A stretch of 59,570 nucleotides of DNA from Deltaproteobacteria bacterium (GTDB lineage Archaea > Thermoplasmatota > Poseidoniia > Poseidoniales > Poseidoniaceae), in contig JAOMAZ010000005.1 in the NCBI GenBank assembly GCA_028344335.1, forward strand, positions 1-59,570, given 5' to 3'. Made by a program: the position numbers and the translations under genes. Of this stretch, positions 1 to 10,306 are shown piece after piece (position 1 is the first letter of the stretch; the number at the start of each line of letters is the position of its first letter). Under the pieces are notes generated by a model. It was not told where the DNA came from. It saw nothing but the letters and a program-made list of their open reading frames with translations, and ran no database searches.

Positions 1-92
1 GCCAAGACCACAGTCAGTATTAGGTCGACAGGAACACATCTTCCAGATTTACTTGAAGAGGTTATTCAAACCCTAACCCCGCGTCTTTAATC

Positions 93-3000
93 TTAATCAA
101 CTGAAAGTGCTTCTTTTCTTCTTTGACCTAACCAAGTTACTAGTCCAAGCAATAACACAGAAGCGAGTAACATTGGCATCATCAGGGCTGAAGTTACGGT
201 ATTTGTGGATAATGCCAACCCTGCGACCACCCAAGCGGCCAACAAGTCTAGGAAACCAACAACTCTCCATCCTCTTCTTTCTTCCAGAACACCTGTAATC
301 CAAGCACTTCCACTTATTGCAAGCATCGCAACAACAGTCAACTCATCTGTTCCTTGAGATATTACTAGAGCTCCGATTGGTAGAAGAATATGGATATTCC
401 ATAACCACGCAGTTGTCCAGCGCTGGTTTCCAGTTTGCACAGTCATCGTCAGTAATCCAAAACAACAAATACCGACTATCAAAATAATGTGCCCTTCAAA
501 CCCAGAGAGTGAAGAAACCCATGCAGATGACTGAATCATTCCGAGAGCGAGCAGAATGACTGCTGTAATTGCAAGCCCTGGTTGATTCCAAGAGCGCGCT
601 CTTAGTAATGAAAAAACTCCTGCTAAAAGGGTGGCTGGGCCCCAAGATACTACCATTACCATAATTGCCCATAGACTTCTACCATCGGCTCCGCGATGAT
701 CATCAAGCCCTCTCTCTAACCGTTTCTTCTCAATCATATCAAAGAGCAATAAGAAACCAATGAGGGATAATTCAAGTCCCAGCCAGGGGGTTATCCATTC
801 GATTGTATCTCCGCTCCAAGGGTCGGTAGTGAAAGGCGCAGGAATTCCTCCTACCATGAATAAAGCCAGCAGACGGTCGCCGACAAGACAATACAGAATC
901 CATTCTAATGCAGAGGGCAGTCTGAGGGCTAGGTCTTTCCTTGACCTCAAAGATATCCAAGCAAGTATTGCTAAGGCGATGGTCAACAATAACAACCCAA
1001 TTTGTGAATCAGGGTCTACATGGCGCGGAGATATCCTAGCTGCTAAGTGAACCAGAACTAAACCAACCATTGAAGCAGCGACTGGTGCCTCCATCCCGAG
1101 AACATCAGGCAACCTCATTTCTAGGCTTCTTGCTCTACTTTGCCCGAGGAATATCGCCGTGATGAATAATATCATTGAGAGAAGTAGTATTGCATCCCCA
1201 TTACCATTTGCATAACCCCACCACATTCCAGCGATGGTGACTGTTGCTAGGAAAAATAAGACGATTAATGGAGTATGGTGCACATCACCTGCCACTAAAT
1301 CATGCTCACCAATGCCTCCAGAACGTTTACTCCTCTTGGCTTGCTTCGCCGCTTTGTGAACTAAGTTCGCATCGATCAGTCTAACTCCGGATTTTGAATC
1401 TGCATCTTCAGGTAAATCAGCTCCTTGTAGACCTACTTTTGCAGCCAATTTACCTTTTTCTGCTCTCTCCTTAGCTTCCTCAACCTTTGCCAATGAGATA
1501 AGCCCCATGCGGATTTCCCCTTGGGATATTAACCATAACCCACTTCCGGAGAACATCAATATAGTCAATAAAAAGGCCGTACCACTCAAGGAATTAGTCC
1601 AGACACTAAGCATTAGCAGCAGCAATAAACAGGAAATTGCAGGCCCTATTGGGCGAGATAGTTTTCCTGCAACTGGCAAATATGTGATGAGACAAAGGCC
1701 AACTGTGAGCACGCCAACCCACAATGTCCAACTCTCATCAGGCCAAAATGTTCCAGCCAGTAAATCCACGGTTAACAGGTCTAGGGTTGAAATCATTAGA
1801 TGGGCTGCAATGAATGTAAATGTCAAACTCAAGAGTGGCTCTACACGGTTTTTTTGGCTAAATTCGCTCTCTTCAGCCCGTCTTGAGGCGTCCCACGCTA
1901 ATATGAGGCCACTAAATGCGAGCAATAATGGCCACACCAAAGTTAACCCAAAACGCCAATGTAACCACAATGTTGCAACAGCTAATGAGGTTAACATGAA
2001 TTTTCTTTGATTCACATGTCTCCCAGCCACCTGCGCAGAAAGATGCATTGCAGATAAAGTGACTATTCCCATCACTAATCCCAATGCAGGTAATCCATCA
2101 GGACGTGCAACCGCCAACCAACTCAAGAGTGCGAAAAGCCATCCTAATTGCCACAATTTTAGAACTCCGGAGTCCTTAATCCTAGCCAAAGCCTCTGTTC
2201 TACTGCCAAAGGCCTTTCCGAGATCAACCCCTGTTTCTCCCATTTTCATGTTGACTGCAACTTGTAGTAAACCCATACTGAACATGAAAATAGTTAGAAT
2301 ATCACCATTAAGAACAATTGGTAAAACATCCATCGCAACCATTCTATTCTCAATATCTGTAGCAAATATGAGAATCCAGAGCCAAGGTGCAAGTACTGAA
2401 ACCCCAGCCAAAGAGGGGGACCTCCTCATTATTGCAAACCCACCCAAACTTGCGAATAGTAAGGCAATAGCCAATAACAGAAAACTACCGTGTTGACCTT
2501 CGTCAGCAGGAATCAAGAGAGTTAGTAGAATTGCCCCAATAACCGCACTAAGCCACATCACTGCATCACTAACTGCGCTTTGATTTCTGAGCAGAGAGTT
2601 AGCAGCAACAACCCCCATTCCTGCGGCAAAAATTGCATGTCCAGAAAGCAAAGAAACCCCGATGAGTCCAGTATCGGATAGAACTAATCCTATGACTAAA
2701 AATGGCATTGGAATCAAAACGCTGGGTAATACTTTGTTTGGACTAACACCTCTAACAACAAGATATGAGGCTCCAAAAGCAGTTAGGAGAATGGAAATTT
2801 GGGCTAAGGCAAAACCAGTTTCATCTCGATGGGCTGCAATTGCCAATAAAGCACCCAACATTCCTAATCCAATCGAAACTCCCCATAAACCTGGTTTGCC
2901 GAGTCCTAAGGCGGATGCCGCCTGACTGAACCAATTTTGTTCTCTAGCAAAGTGAGCCGCCATTGCGGCATTTGCTGCATTGACGAATAACATCAGCAAT

Positions 3001-3836
3001 AGCAGAATCAACGGGTCTTCAAATGGTAGAATCACTAATCCAAAAATATTCCAGCCACTTGAAAGCGCGTGTAGGCCAATCCAAATATTACTGGAAGCAA
3101 TCCCTAGGGCGGTCAAATTCCCAGATTTCCTTAGGAACGCGAGTAAGTGTAAAATCATGGTTGCAAGAATGAGCATTGCTGCTACGCCTAATTCCCCGTA
3201 GATCGCCCCCGTTGCACTGCCAATCGCCATTAAGACGAGTGTCGCTTGAGCAGCAATTGCATCCTCATCAAAATAATGAGCAAGGTAAATATTCAATCCC
3301 ACTAATCCCAACAAAGCAATGCCCAGTAGACTTGCAGAATCTATTATCTCCCAATAATGTAAATCGATAGCAAGACCATAGAGAAGTTTCATGGCGATTA
3401 TTGCCCATGCTGTCCCTAATACTCGCATATCGTTGTCTGGTATCCATAATTTAGCCAACCAAAGAGAAAACATGGCCATGATGAATAAAGCAGGGCCGGC
3501 AATAATTGCCGGCATTGTCATACCAACATAGGTACCGAGAAAACTCCACAATAGAACCATTGCAACCATCATTGACCAGTTGACTTTTTGCTCTGCTTCA
3601 ACCGCATCTGACTTTCGTGGATCGGGTGCATCCTCAACACTTTCTTTTACGGTAAATGGATCGAGAATGCTGCCGATTGCTTCATCTACCCCGACTTCAA
3701 CGTCTTCTTCTTCCTCCCTTTCTTTGAATTCTTCAAGTACGAAGGAAGAAAGGTCAAGGCCTTGTCTTTCGAACTCTTTTCGTTCGATTACTTCATCCTT
3801 TGATGAGGAATCAGAAGACCCTTTCGGCTCTGCCAT
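93..3836 (-). CDS. Very large polytopic membrane protein, function unknown
   Basis: 1247-aa ORF; acidic soluble N-terminus (~85 aa), then dozens of hydrophobic segments with a central charged cytosolic-like linker (KVEEAKERAEKGKLAAK...KAAKQAKRSKRSGG). Confidence 0.7.
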   Translation of the reverse strand: MAEPKGSSDSSSKDEVIERKEFERQGLDLSSFVLEEFKEREEEEDVEVGVDEAIGSILDPFTVKESVEDAPDPRKSDAVEAEQKVNWSMMVAMVLLWSFLGTYVGMTMPAIIAGPALFIMAMFSLWLAKLWIPDNDMRVLGTAWAIIAMKLLYGLAIDLHYWEIIDSASLLGIALLGLVGLNIYLAHYFDEDAIAAQATLVLMAIGSATGAIYGELGVAAMLILATMILHLLAFLRKSGNLTALGIASSNIWIGLHALSSGWNIFGLVILPFEDPLILLLLMLFVNAANAAMAAHFAREQNWFSQAASALGLGKPGLWGVSIGLGMLGALLAIAAHRDETGFALAQISILLTAFGASYLVVRGVSPNKVLPSVLIPMPFLVIGLVLSDTGLIGVSLLSGHAIFAAGMGVVAANSLLRNQSAVSDAVMWLSAVIGAILLTLLIPADEGQHGSFLLLAIALLFASLGGFAIMRRSPSLAGVSVLAPWLWILIFATDIENRMVAMDVLPIVLNGDILTIFMFSMGLLQVAVNMKMGETGVDLGKAFGSRTEALARIKDSGVLKLWQLGWLFALLSWLAVARPDGLPALGLVMGIVTLSAMHLSAQVAGRHVNQRKFMLTSLAVATLWLHWRFGLTLVWPLLLAFSGLILAWDASRRAEESEFSQKNRVEPLLSLTFTFIAAHLMISTLDLLTVDLLAGTFWPDESWTLWVGVLTVGLCLITYLPVAGKLSRPIGPAISCLLLLLMLSVWTNSLSGTAFLLTILMFSGSGLWLISQGEIRMGLISLAKVEEAKERAEKGKLAAKVGLQGADLPEDADSKSGVRLIDANLVHKAAKQAKRSKRSGGIGEHDLVAGDVHHTPLIVLFFLATVTIAGMWWGYANGNGDAILLLSMILFITAIFLGQSRARSLEMRLPDVLGMEAPVAASMVGLVLVHLAARISPRHVDPDSQIGLLLLTIALAILAWISLRSRKDLALRLPSALEWILYCLVGDRLLALFMVGGIPAPFTTDPWSGDTIEWITPWLGLELSLIGFLLLFDMIEKKRLERGLDDHRGADGRSLWAIMVMVVSWGPATLLAGVFSLLRARSWNQPGLAITAVILLALGMIQSSAWVSSLSGFEGHIILIVGICCFGLLTMTVQTGNQRWTTAWLWNIHILLPIGALVISQGTDELTVVAMLAISGSAWITGVLEERRGWRVVGFLDLLAAWVVAGLALSTNTVTSALMMPMLLASVLLLGLVTWLGQRRKEALSVD

Positions 3837-3943
3837 AAACCGCGTGAAAATCAGTTTGGCCTTGACCTCATCGTAACAAGGGCTGTTATTTCTATGATTT
3901 ATTGGGCGGAATCAGTAAAGAGGGAGTGCGGGTCGGCCACCTC

Positions 3944-5560
3944 ATGGAGACCGCCTCCACCCGCTCCGCGGGCACCCTGTCGTCAAATGGATTAGCAAGT
4001 AATGGAATCGAAACCAATGCAACGATTCATTGGAACCTCCCTTCAAATCAATTAGTTGACTTAGCAGTAGAACGCGGGGAAGGTAGTTTTAGCGCCCATC
4101 AAGCATTGGTAACTGAAACAGGTGACAGGACAGGCCGATCACCAAATGACAAATTTATCGTTGAAGAGGAGAGTAGTAGTTCTGATGTTAATTGGGGTAA
4201 TGTCAATGTTTCCACAACTGAAGAGATTTTCATGGGCCTAAAGACCAAAGTCATCGCTTATCTTTCTGAACAACAAGACCTCTTTGTACAAGATTTGTTT
4301 TGCGGTACAGAACAAAGTGAAAGGTTGGCAATTAGAGTAATCAACCAGAATGCTTGGCACTCAGCCTTCGCTCGCAACATGTTCGTGCGACCCGATGGAG
4401 AAGAACTGGTAAACCATCAAACACAATTCGTTGTCTATCATGCACCACACTTTGAAGCAGACCCCGCAGTAGACGGAGTAAACTCCAAGGCTTTCGTCAT
4501 AGTTCACTATGCTCGTGGCGAGGTCATTATCGGTGGTACAAAGTATGCTGGTGAAATTAAGAAATCAATTTTCAGCGTCATGAACCTTTTACTTCCAAGA
4601 AAAGAAATTCTACCAATGCATTGCAGTGCAAATACAACTGGGGAAAATACAGCTATCTTTTTTGGACTATCTGGGACAGGTAAGACAACATTGTCTGCTG
4701 ACCCAAATCGCCAACTCATTGGTGATGATGAACACGGGTGGGGGGCAAACGGAGTATTCAACTTTGAAGGCGGATGTTATGCCAAGTTGATCAACCTCAG
4801 CGAAGAGGATGAACCAGCTATTTTTGGAACAACTAGAATGCATGGAACTGTCCTTGAGAACATCGTTCTTGATGAAGCAGGAGTTCCTGACTTCTTTGAT
4901 ACAACTAAGACCCAAAATACTCGTGGCTCATATCCAATAGAATTTATTGAAAACAGAACTGCAGATAGCAAAGGAGGGCACCCACAGAACGTTATTTTCC
5001 TCACCTGTGATGCTTTTGGGGTTTTACCTCCAATTTCCCGTTTAACTCCTGAACAGGCCGCATATCATTTCATTTCAGGATATACCGCAAAGGTTGCGGG
5101 TACAGAAATTGGAGTTACCGACCCTGAGGCGACCTTTTCGGCTTGTTTTGGTGAACCGTTCATGCCAATGCACCCTGGAGTTTATGCAGGCCTCCTATCA
5201 AGAAAAATGGCAGAACATAATGCAACTTGCTGGCTCATCAATACTGGTTGGTCTGGGGGTCAATATGGGGTTGGAAAGAGAATGAAAATCCCTTGGACTC
5301 GTGCCATGTTGAATGCTGCCCTTGATGGAGATTTGGATGATGTTGAATTCATTATCGATCCTCGCTTCAAAATCGAGGTTCCAACAACTTGCCAAGGCGT
5401 TCCTTCTGAAGTTCTGCAGCCTCGAAAAACTTGGCAAGATGCAGCCTTATTCGATATAACCGCTGATAAATTAGCAAGAATGTTTCAAGCCAACTTTACT
5501 CGCTATGAAAACGGTGTTTCCGATGCAGTCAATTCAGCGGGCCCTTCACCACTAGTTTGA
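3944..5560 (+). CDS. pckA: Phosphoenolpyruvate carboxykinase (ATP)
   Basis: Motifs TGRSPNDKFIVEE, GLSGTGKTTLSADPNRQLIGDDEHGW, NTGWSGGQYGVGKRM; ORF opens at 3902 but Met at 3944 is a more plausible start. Confidence 0.93.
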   Translation: METASTRSAGTLSSNGLASNGIETNATIHWNLPSNQLVDLAVERGEGSFSAHQALVTETGDRTGRSPNDKFIVEEESSSSDVNWGNVNVSTTEEIFMGLKTKVIAYLSEQQDLFVQDLFCGTEQSERLAIRVINQNAWHSAFARNMFVRPDGEELVNHQTQFVVYHAPHFEADPAVDGVNSKAFVIVHYARGEVIIGGTKYAGEIKKSIFSVMNLLLPRKEILPMHCSANTTGENTAIFFGLSGTGKTTLSADPNRQLIGDDEHGWGANGVFNFEGGCYAKLINLSEEDEPAIFGTTRMHGTVLENIVLDEAGVPDFFDTTKTQNTRGSYPIEFIENRTADSKGGHPQNVIFLTCDAFGVLPPISRLTPEQAAYHFISGYTAKVAGTEIGVTDPEATFSACFGEPFMPMHPGVYAGLLSRKMAEHNATCWLINTGWSGGQYGVGKRMKIPWTRAMLNAALDGDLDDVEFIIDPRFKIEVPTTCQGVPSEVLQPRKTWQDAALFDITADKLARMFQANFTRYENGVSDAVNSAGPSPLV

Positions 5561-5567
5561 AGAAAAA

Positions 5568-8500
5568 TCAAAGAAAATCAGAAAGCGAAAGTTGCTTTGC
5601 TTTATCATTATTGAATAAGCTTTCAACACTTGCAGCTAGCCATTCAACATTTTGTTTTGTATAGTGGTCAACTCCATAAGTTTCCATAACGTGTTTAGTG
5701 ACCTTGATGTATTTCCTAACCGCACCTTGGGAGACAGTAAGGGCAAGGTTTCCTTTGCAAGTTTCTCTCCCCCCACTTGAAACACCATGTGATCCCAAGC
5801 CATAGGCTGCCCTTTTATTTGATTGAATACATTGTCCAGATAATGGCATGCGCCGGTATGAATGACCGCACGAGACGCAACGAATCTTTTGGCGGGTGAA
5901 AGCCACAAGGTTTCCCCGTAAGTCAGGTAAGAAATGGGAACGAACTACACTTGATGCCACATTCTTCACATCTACGGCCCGCAACCTCCCACCAAGCCGG
6001 AGTTGACCATTCATCTTGTCAACCATAGTCTCCAGTGTTTTGTATGCAGATAAGGCAGGACCTTCATCTATACATCTAGTATCATGGGTATATCCATAAC
6101 CCCTGACAGCACTGACATTTCCTAACCTATTTTCCACAATATCCAGTTCCTTTTCAAGCACTTTTGGGTGAACTTGTTGTTTACTTGCTTCATAAAAGGA
6201 AGAAGGGTAGTACCACGAAGCATCAACATTAAGCGCTTCTTTATCAACTTCAGTGGGATTCAACCTAGTTGTCAAAACGAGGGGTGCATCCATCTGCCCA
6301 CCGCGGTTGGCAGGTAGGATCTTTTTGCTGAAATTTAACAAACCATCCATCAATAACATAATTGCATCTTCATCTCCATCGCAATTTCTGCGTTTTGAAG
6401 CATGGAATAAGGTATGTGCATAACCCCCCGATGAATTTGACCAACCAATTATTCTGCTCAATACACCACCAGATGTATGTGGCGCTAACCCTATCAATAA
6501 TTGTCCAATCAGGTCTTCGGCAACTTCTGCATTGTAAAAGCGAGGTAGGCCGTAAAACCGTTCTAACAAATCATCGAGGTACTTTGCAGTACGAAGAAAG
6601 AAGTCTGCACCCGCCTTGCTGACAATGAAATCTTGAGGAAAAATTTCCATCATTTGAGTTCCTGATTCTAAGGCATTCCCATCAATATCATGTGAATATC
6701 CAAGATCCAATAAACGAGGCCAAGGCACACCTATTTCGTCAGCAGTAAAGTGAGTTATTGGTACATCACTCATATCAAATCTAACCGTTCCATCTCTGAA
6801 AACTGGAACGCCATGTGTAGCTCTGAGGATTCCTTTTTCTAAAGCCTCAGGAGTTTGATCTCTCGACATCAATTTTTTTAAGCCCTTAATTTGTTTAGGT
6901 AATCTACCAAGCCCTAAATTCACTCTGGCCTTTTCCATCATACTTGCAATCTTAATGGTCTGCTGAACACCTCTACGGCGGCCTCCTTTCTTTTCATTGT
7001 CCAGGGGTGGCATTTCACTGCGGCCACCACAGACTTGTTGTGTTTCTTCTTCGATAATGTTACAGCGAAGAGTAATCGTTGTCTGGCCGCACTTTTGACA
7101 CCGTCGTTTTCCAACATCGGCACGGTAACTATCTTTGTCAACTGCAACCGACATCAGGCGCTGAGGTCCTCCATCTGCACCGATTGGGAACAAGGAGTGA
7201 ACAACAGGTTTTTCTCTTGGTGCAGCCTTTTCGGGTCTTCCCATTCTAGCCCCAATTCTAATTGAAACACTATTTTCCCATCTTAGGCTGCTGCATTTTC
7301 GAACAAGCCATAGACATCCGGTTATTGCATGTTCATCTTCAAGTGTTTTTGCAGCAAACAAACTTTCCGCATTCTTTGGACCAGGATCCTCAACCTTCGC
7401 CATCGCTTCTTTACCAATTTTATCTGTTTCAGAAATTGTTGCCCCTTTTTGTCTTGCTTCAGTTTCAGCACTAATCCTCACCTGCCGCCTTTTGGAATTA
7501 AGGGAATCAAGACGGGAGTTTTCTTCTGAAATGGCAATTGAGGCTGCCTGTAGTTTCTGGATTCTGTCTTCGAGGTGGCTTGTTGCCTCTCTTAATCTAA
7601 TAACTTTGGAATTCTTTTTCTCTAAACCAAGGCCTTCAAGCAAAGCCTGCCAGCCTGAAGTTATCAGCAAATCATCACCATCATGATGATGGGGTAGTCC
7701 AAGTAATAGGGCTGAAACTTTGGCAAGACCGTGCTTTTGTAATAAGGGAAGAGAACTCTGATGATGATCAAAAATCAACTCAGGAATTGTTTGTTCCCCC
7801 CCTGGTCGAACATTCTCTTTTTTGTCCTCAATAATCAGTTTGTGAGACCAACCTTTGACAGCACCTTTGATTCTCAATTGGTTATCATCTTTTATCGGCA
7901 TTGCTTGAACATCTTCTTTCAATGGCCTGACTGACGATAGAACAGTTTCAGATTTTTCAATTGTTGCATTTTCTAATAATTGCATCAAAGGCCCAACCCA
8001 GGGAAGTGGATAATCCGACCACCAAGGGTTATGGGGAGGAGGTAATGAAGTTCCAAAGTCTTGGCTAACATTTTTTGCTTCTTCCCACCGAAGTTTCATT
8101 TTTCTAAGTGTTAAATGCCAATGCCGATTAATTGGAAGTGGCGGCAAATCAGCTCTTTTTATTCCTAAGGATGATATCAATTTCTTAACCTGTTCTTCAC
8201 TTGTCATTTTTTCAATCAGTTCACTTGCCCACCAATCTACACAATAACCAGCAGGGACCAATTCCTTGTTATTCTCCATGAATTCCCCATATCCCAAAGC
8301 AATCTCGCCATTATCCCAAATAGTGATAGTTTCCGACTCGATATTTTTCCATGAAACAGCATCATCAATTCTCAAAAAGCGTCCATCTCGAAGGATAGTC
8401 CATGGCCCTTCTAATTCATCACATGGAGTGACTGCACAGGCTTTCCCAGGGCGCTCAATTTTCATTTGCGTCCCAATCGTTAGAAAGTCGTCCATGGCAG

Positions 8501-9614
8501 CCATTCCAGCAGCATTTATCGAACCAGCAGCCAATCCTGACGCCCGACTGCGACCATACCTCAATCTGAATCCACCTCTAGCAAGTGGTTCTCCAAAGAC
8601 GGGTCTTCCTGCAATAATATCCTTCATAAATTTACTAATTGGCTTAACACGCTTACTCTTGAAAGAGTCTGAATTATCGGCATCCTTGTTCTTTTTTTCA
8701 GCAAATTTTGAGATGAATTCCCAGCCTGCAACATTCATTCTCTCTGTGTGTTTCTGAATCTTAGGGGCTTTGAGACACATACCTTCTCCGATGACCAAAA
8801 GTACACCACCCCGTATTCTTGGTTCATCGATATTTCTAACATGGCCATAACCACTGCATTCAATTGATTCGGTAGACTCCCCGTTGATCATTATTGGACA
8901 AGCTTTGACGATTAGGTCGACTTCTTCAGGAGGAGGCCGATATTGCAAATTACCCCGGTAAAGTCCAAATTCTTCTTTCACCCTTTCGACTTCTGGTTGA
9001 GTCGGAACATATGGGCCGATACCCAATTCCCTCCGGATCATGTCGGCGATTAGTACCGCCAATGCTTGTGCGGTTCCACCTGCTGCCCTAATTGGGCCAG
9101 CAAAGTGAAGAGAAACGAATTCTGTTCCATCAACATTGTTCAACAACCTAACTTCACTAATTCCTTCTAATGGAGCAACTAGAACCGCTTCAGTCAAAAT
9201 TGCAAGACCCACACGTAAACCCACGTCTATTGAACTAACAGTTTCTTCACCATTTGCTTTGAAACGTAGGGCCACTTGTTGAGCCATTTTTATTGAAGTA
9301 GTTTCTCTATCAAATTCAGCTAACATAACCCTTATGTCGTCAGCAATTTCCATCCCATTGAGGTAATCAACCAGTAATTTTTCAGTTCTACCAGCGAGGT
9401 CAGCGGCTCGCGGAATTTCGACAAAGTCAGTATGGTCAAGGCCACACTTTCTTGCTTTTTCAGCGATTTGATAACAGGCTTCAGTACGTTCATCCATCCA
9501 CTGGTGATAGTTATCCATCTCTTTTTCCAAGCGTTTCAAATAAACATCATCGAGACCTGAGTTACTGGGTCCGGCTGATGCCATACCCCTGCTGTGTTGC
9601 CGAGACCTCATCAA
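5568..9614 (-). CDS. polC: DNA polymerase II (family D) large subunit DP2
   Basis: 1348 aa; HFAGPIRAAGGTAQALAVLIADMIRRELGIGPY, ECSGYGHVRNIDEPRIRGGVLLVIGEG, C-terminal zinc motif CVSCGHSYRRMPLSGQC; colinear, no intein evident. Confidence 0.95.
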   Translation of the reverse strand: MMRSRQHSRGMASAGPSNSGLDDVYLKRLEKEMDNYHQWMDERTEACYQIAEKARKCGLDHTDFVEIPRAADLAGRTEKLLVDYLNGMEIADDIRVMLAEFDRETTSIKMAQQVALRFKANGEETVSSIDVGLRVGLAILTEAVLVAPLEGISEVRLLNNVDGTEFVSLHFAGPIRAAGGTAQALAVLIADMIRRELGIGPYVPTQPEVERVKEEFGLYRGNLQYRPPPEEVDLIVKACPIMINGESTESIECSGYGHVRNIDEPRIRGGVLLVIGEGMCLKAPKIQKHTERMNVAGWEFISKFAEKKNKDADNSDSFKSKRVKPISKFMKDIIAGRPVFGEPLARGGFRLRYGRSRASGLAAGSINAAGMAAMDDFLTIGTQMKIERPGKACAVTPCDELEGPWTILRDGRFLRIDDAVSWKNIESETITIWDNGEIALGYGEFMENNKELVPAGYCVDWWASELIEKMTSEEQVKKLISSLGIKRADLPPLPINRHWHLTLRKMKLRWEEAKNVSQDFGTSLPPPHNPWWSDYPLPWVGPLMQLLENATIEKSETVLSSVRPLKEDVQAMPIKDDNQLRIKGAVKGWSHKLIIEDKKENVRPGGEQTIPELIFDHHQSSLPLLQKHGLAKVSALLLGLPHHHDGDDLLITSGWQALLEGLGLEKKNSKVIRLREATSHLEDRIQKLQAASIAISEENSRLDSLNSKRRQVRISAETEARQKGATISETDKIGKEAMAKVEDPGPKNAESLFAAKTLEDEHAITGCLWLVRKCSSLRWENSVSIRIGARMGRPEKAAPREKPVVHSLFPIGADGGPQRLMSVAVDKDSYRADVGKRRCQKCGQTTITLRCNIIEEETQQVCGGRSEMPPLDNEKKGGRRRGVQQTIKIASMMEKARVNLGLGRLPKQIKGLKKLMSRDQTPEALEKGILRATHGVPVFRDGTVRFDMSDVPITHFTADEIGVPWPRLLDLGYSHDIDGNALESGTQMMEIFPQDFIVSKAGADFFLRTAKYLDDLLERFYGLPRFYNAEVAEDLIGQLLIGLAPHTSGGVLSRIIGWSNSSGGYAHTLFHASKRRNCDGDEDAIMLLMDGLLNFSKKILPANRGGQMDAPLVLTTRLNPTEVDKEALNVDASWYYPSSFYEASKQQVHPKVLEKELDIVENRLGNVSAVRGYGYTHDTRCIDEGPALSAYKTLETMVDKMNGQLRLGGRLRAVDVKNVASSVVRSHFLPDLRGNLVAFTRQKIRCVSCGHSYRRMPLSGQCIQSNKRAAYGLGSHGVSSGGRETCKGNLALTVSQGAVRKYIKVTKHVMETYGVDHYTKQNVEWLAASVESLFNNDKAKQLSLSDFL

Positions 9615-9697
9615 GTATGCGCGTAAGGCGAGACAAATTTTTCAGCGCTCAAAGGGCAACATTCATCCACGGTGGGCTTGAGGAGTAGTCGAGAGTT

Positions 9698-10297
9698 ATG
9701 ACAGTCCACGCTCCGATAAGAGAGGATGAACGTTGGCAAAGGTTGCGTGGCATGGTTGAAGAAATGGCCTATTTAGAGGCCGAAGAAGACCAATGGTTCA
9801 CCCTCGCAAGTGGGAGAAAGAGCAAACACTTCTTTGATACTAAGCCCGTAATGATGCACCCGGAAGCCAGCCAATTACTAGGGGCATTACTCAATGATCG
9901 CTTAGATGAGTGGGGGCCTGACTTAGTTGGAGGCCTTGAATTGGGCGCAGTGCCATTGACAGCAATTGCAATATCAACTTCAGTAAGTGATTGTCCAAGA
10001 GTAGGTTTCATGGTTCGCAAGGAAGCAAAGGGCAGAGGTGGAAGGAAAACCAACAACCCACCGGGTGTTGAAGGCTCTTCGATAGCATCAGGAGGAAAAG
10101 TCGTAATTTTGGAAGATGTTACCACAACAGGAGGTTCTTCTTTGAAGGCTCTCCGGAGACTAGAAGAGAATTCCCCTTGCGAAATCCTTGGCGTCATATC
10201 AATAGTTGATAGAGCAGAAGGTGGTGCAGATACCTTTGCACAAGCAGGAGTTAGATTTGAATCATTATTCACATTGAGTGATATCGCAAAACCCTGA
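9698..10297 (+). CDS. pyrE: Orotate phosphoribosyltransferase
   Basis: FTLASGRKSKHFFDTKPVMM and PRPP loop VVILEDVTTTGGSSLKALRRLEE. Confidence 0.9.
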   Translation: MTVHAPIREDERWQRLRGMVEEMAYLEAEEDQWFTLASGRKSKHFFDTKPVMMHPEASQLLGALLNDRLDEWGPDLVGGLELGAVPLTAIAISTSVSDCPRVGFMVRKEAKGRGGRKTNNPPGVEGSSIASGGKVVILEDVTTTGGSSLKALRRLEENSPCEILGVISIVDRAEGGADTFAQAGVRFESLFTLSDIAKP

Positions 10298-10306
10298 GGT
10301 GCAGCA

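Noticed and set aside
760-3876. Several plus-strand ORFs (e.g. 1507-2010, 2059-2496) opposite the 1247-aa membrane protein
   Set aside because: Antisense shadow ORFs over a long hydrophobic CDS; low-complexity Asn/Thr/Pro-rich translations with no motifs
5568-9614. Possible intein in polC, as DP2 genes often carry one
   Set aside because: The translation is colinear DP2 of ~1350 aa with no Hint-type splicing motifs evident
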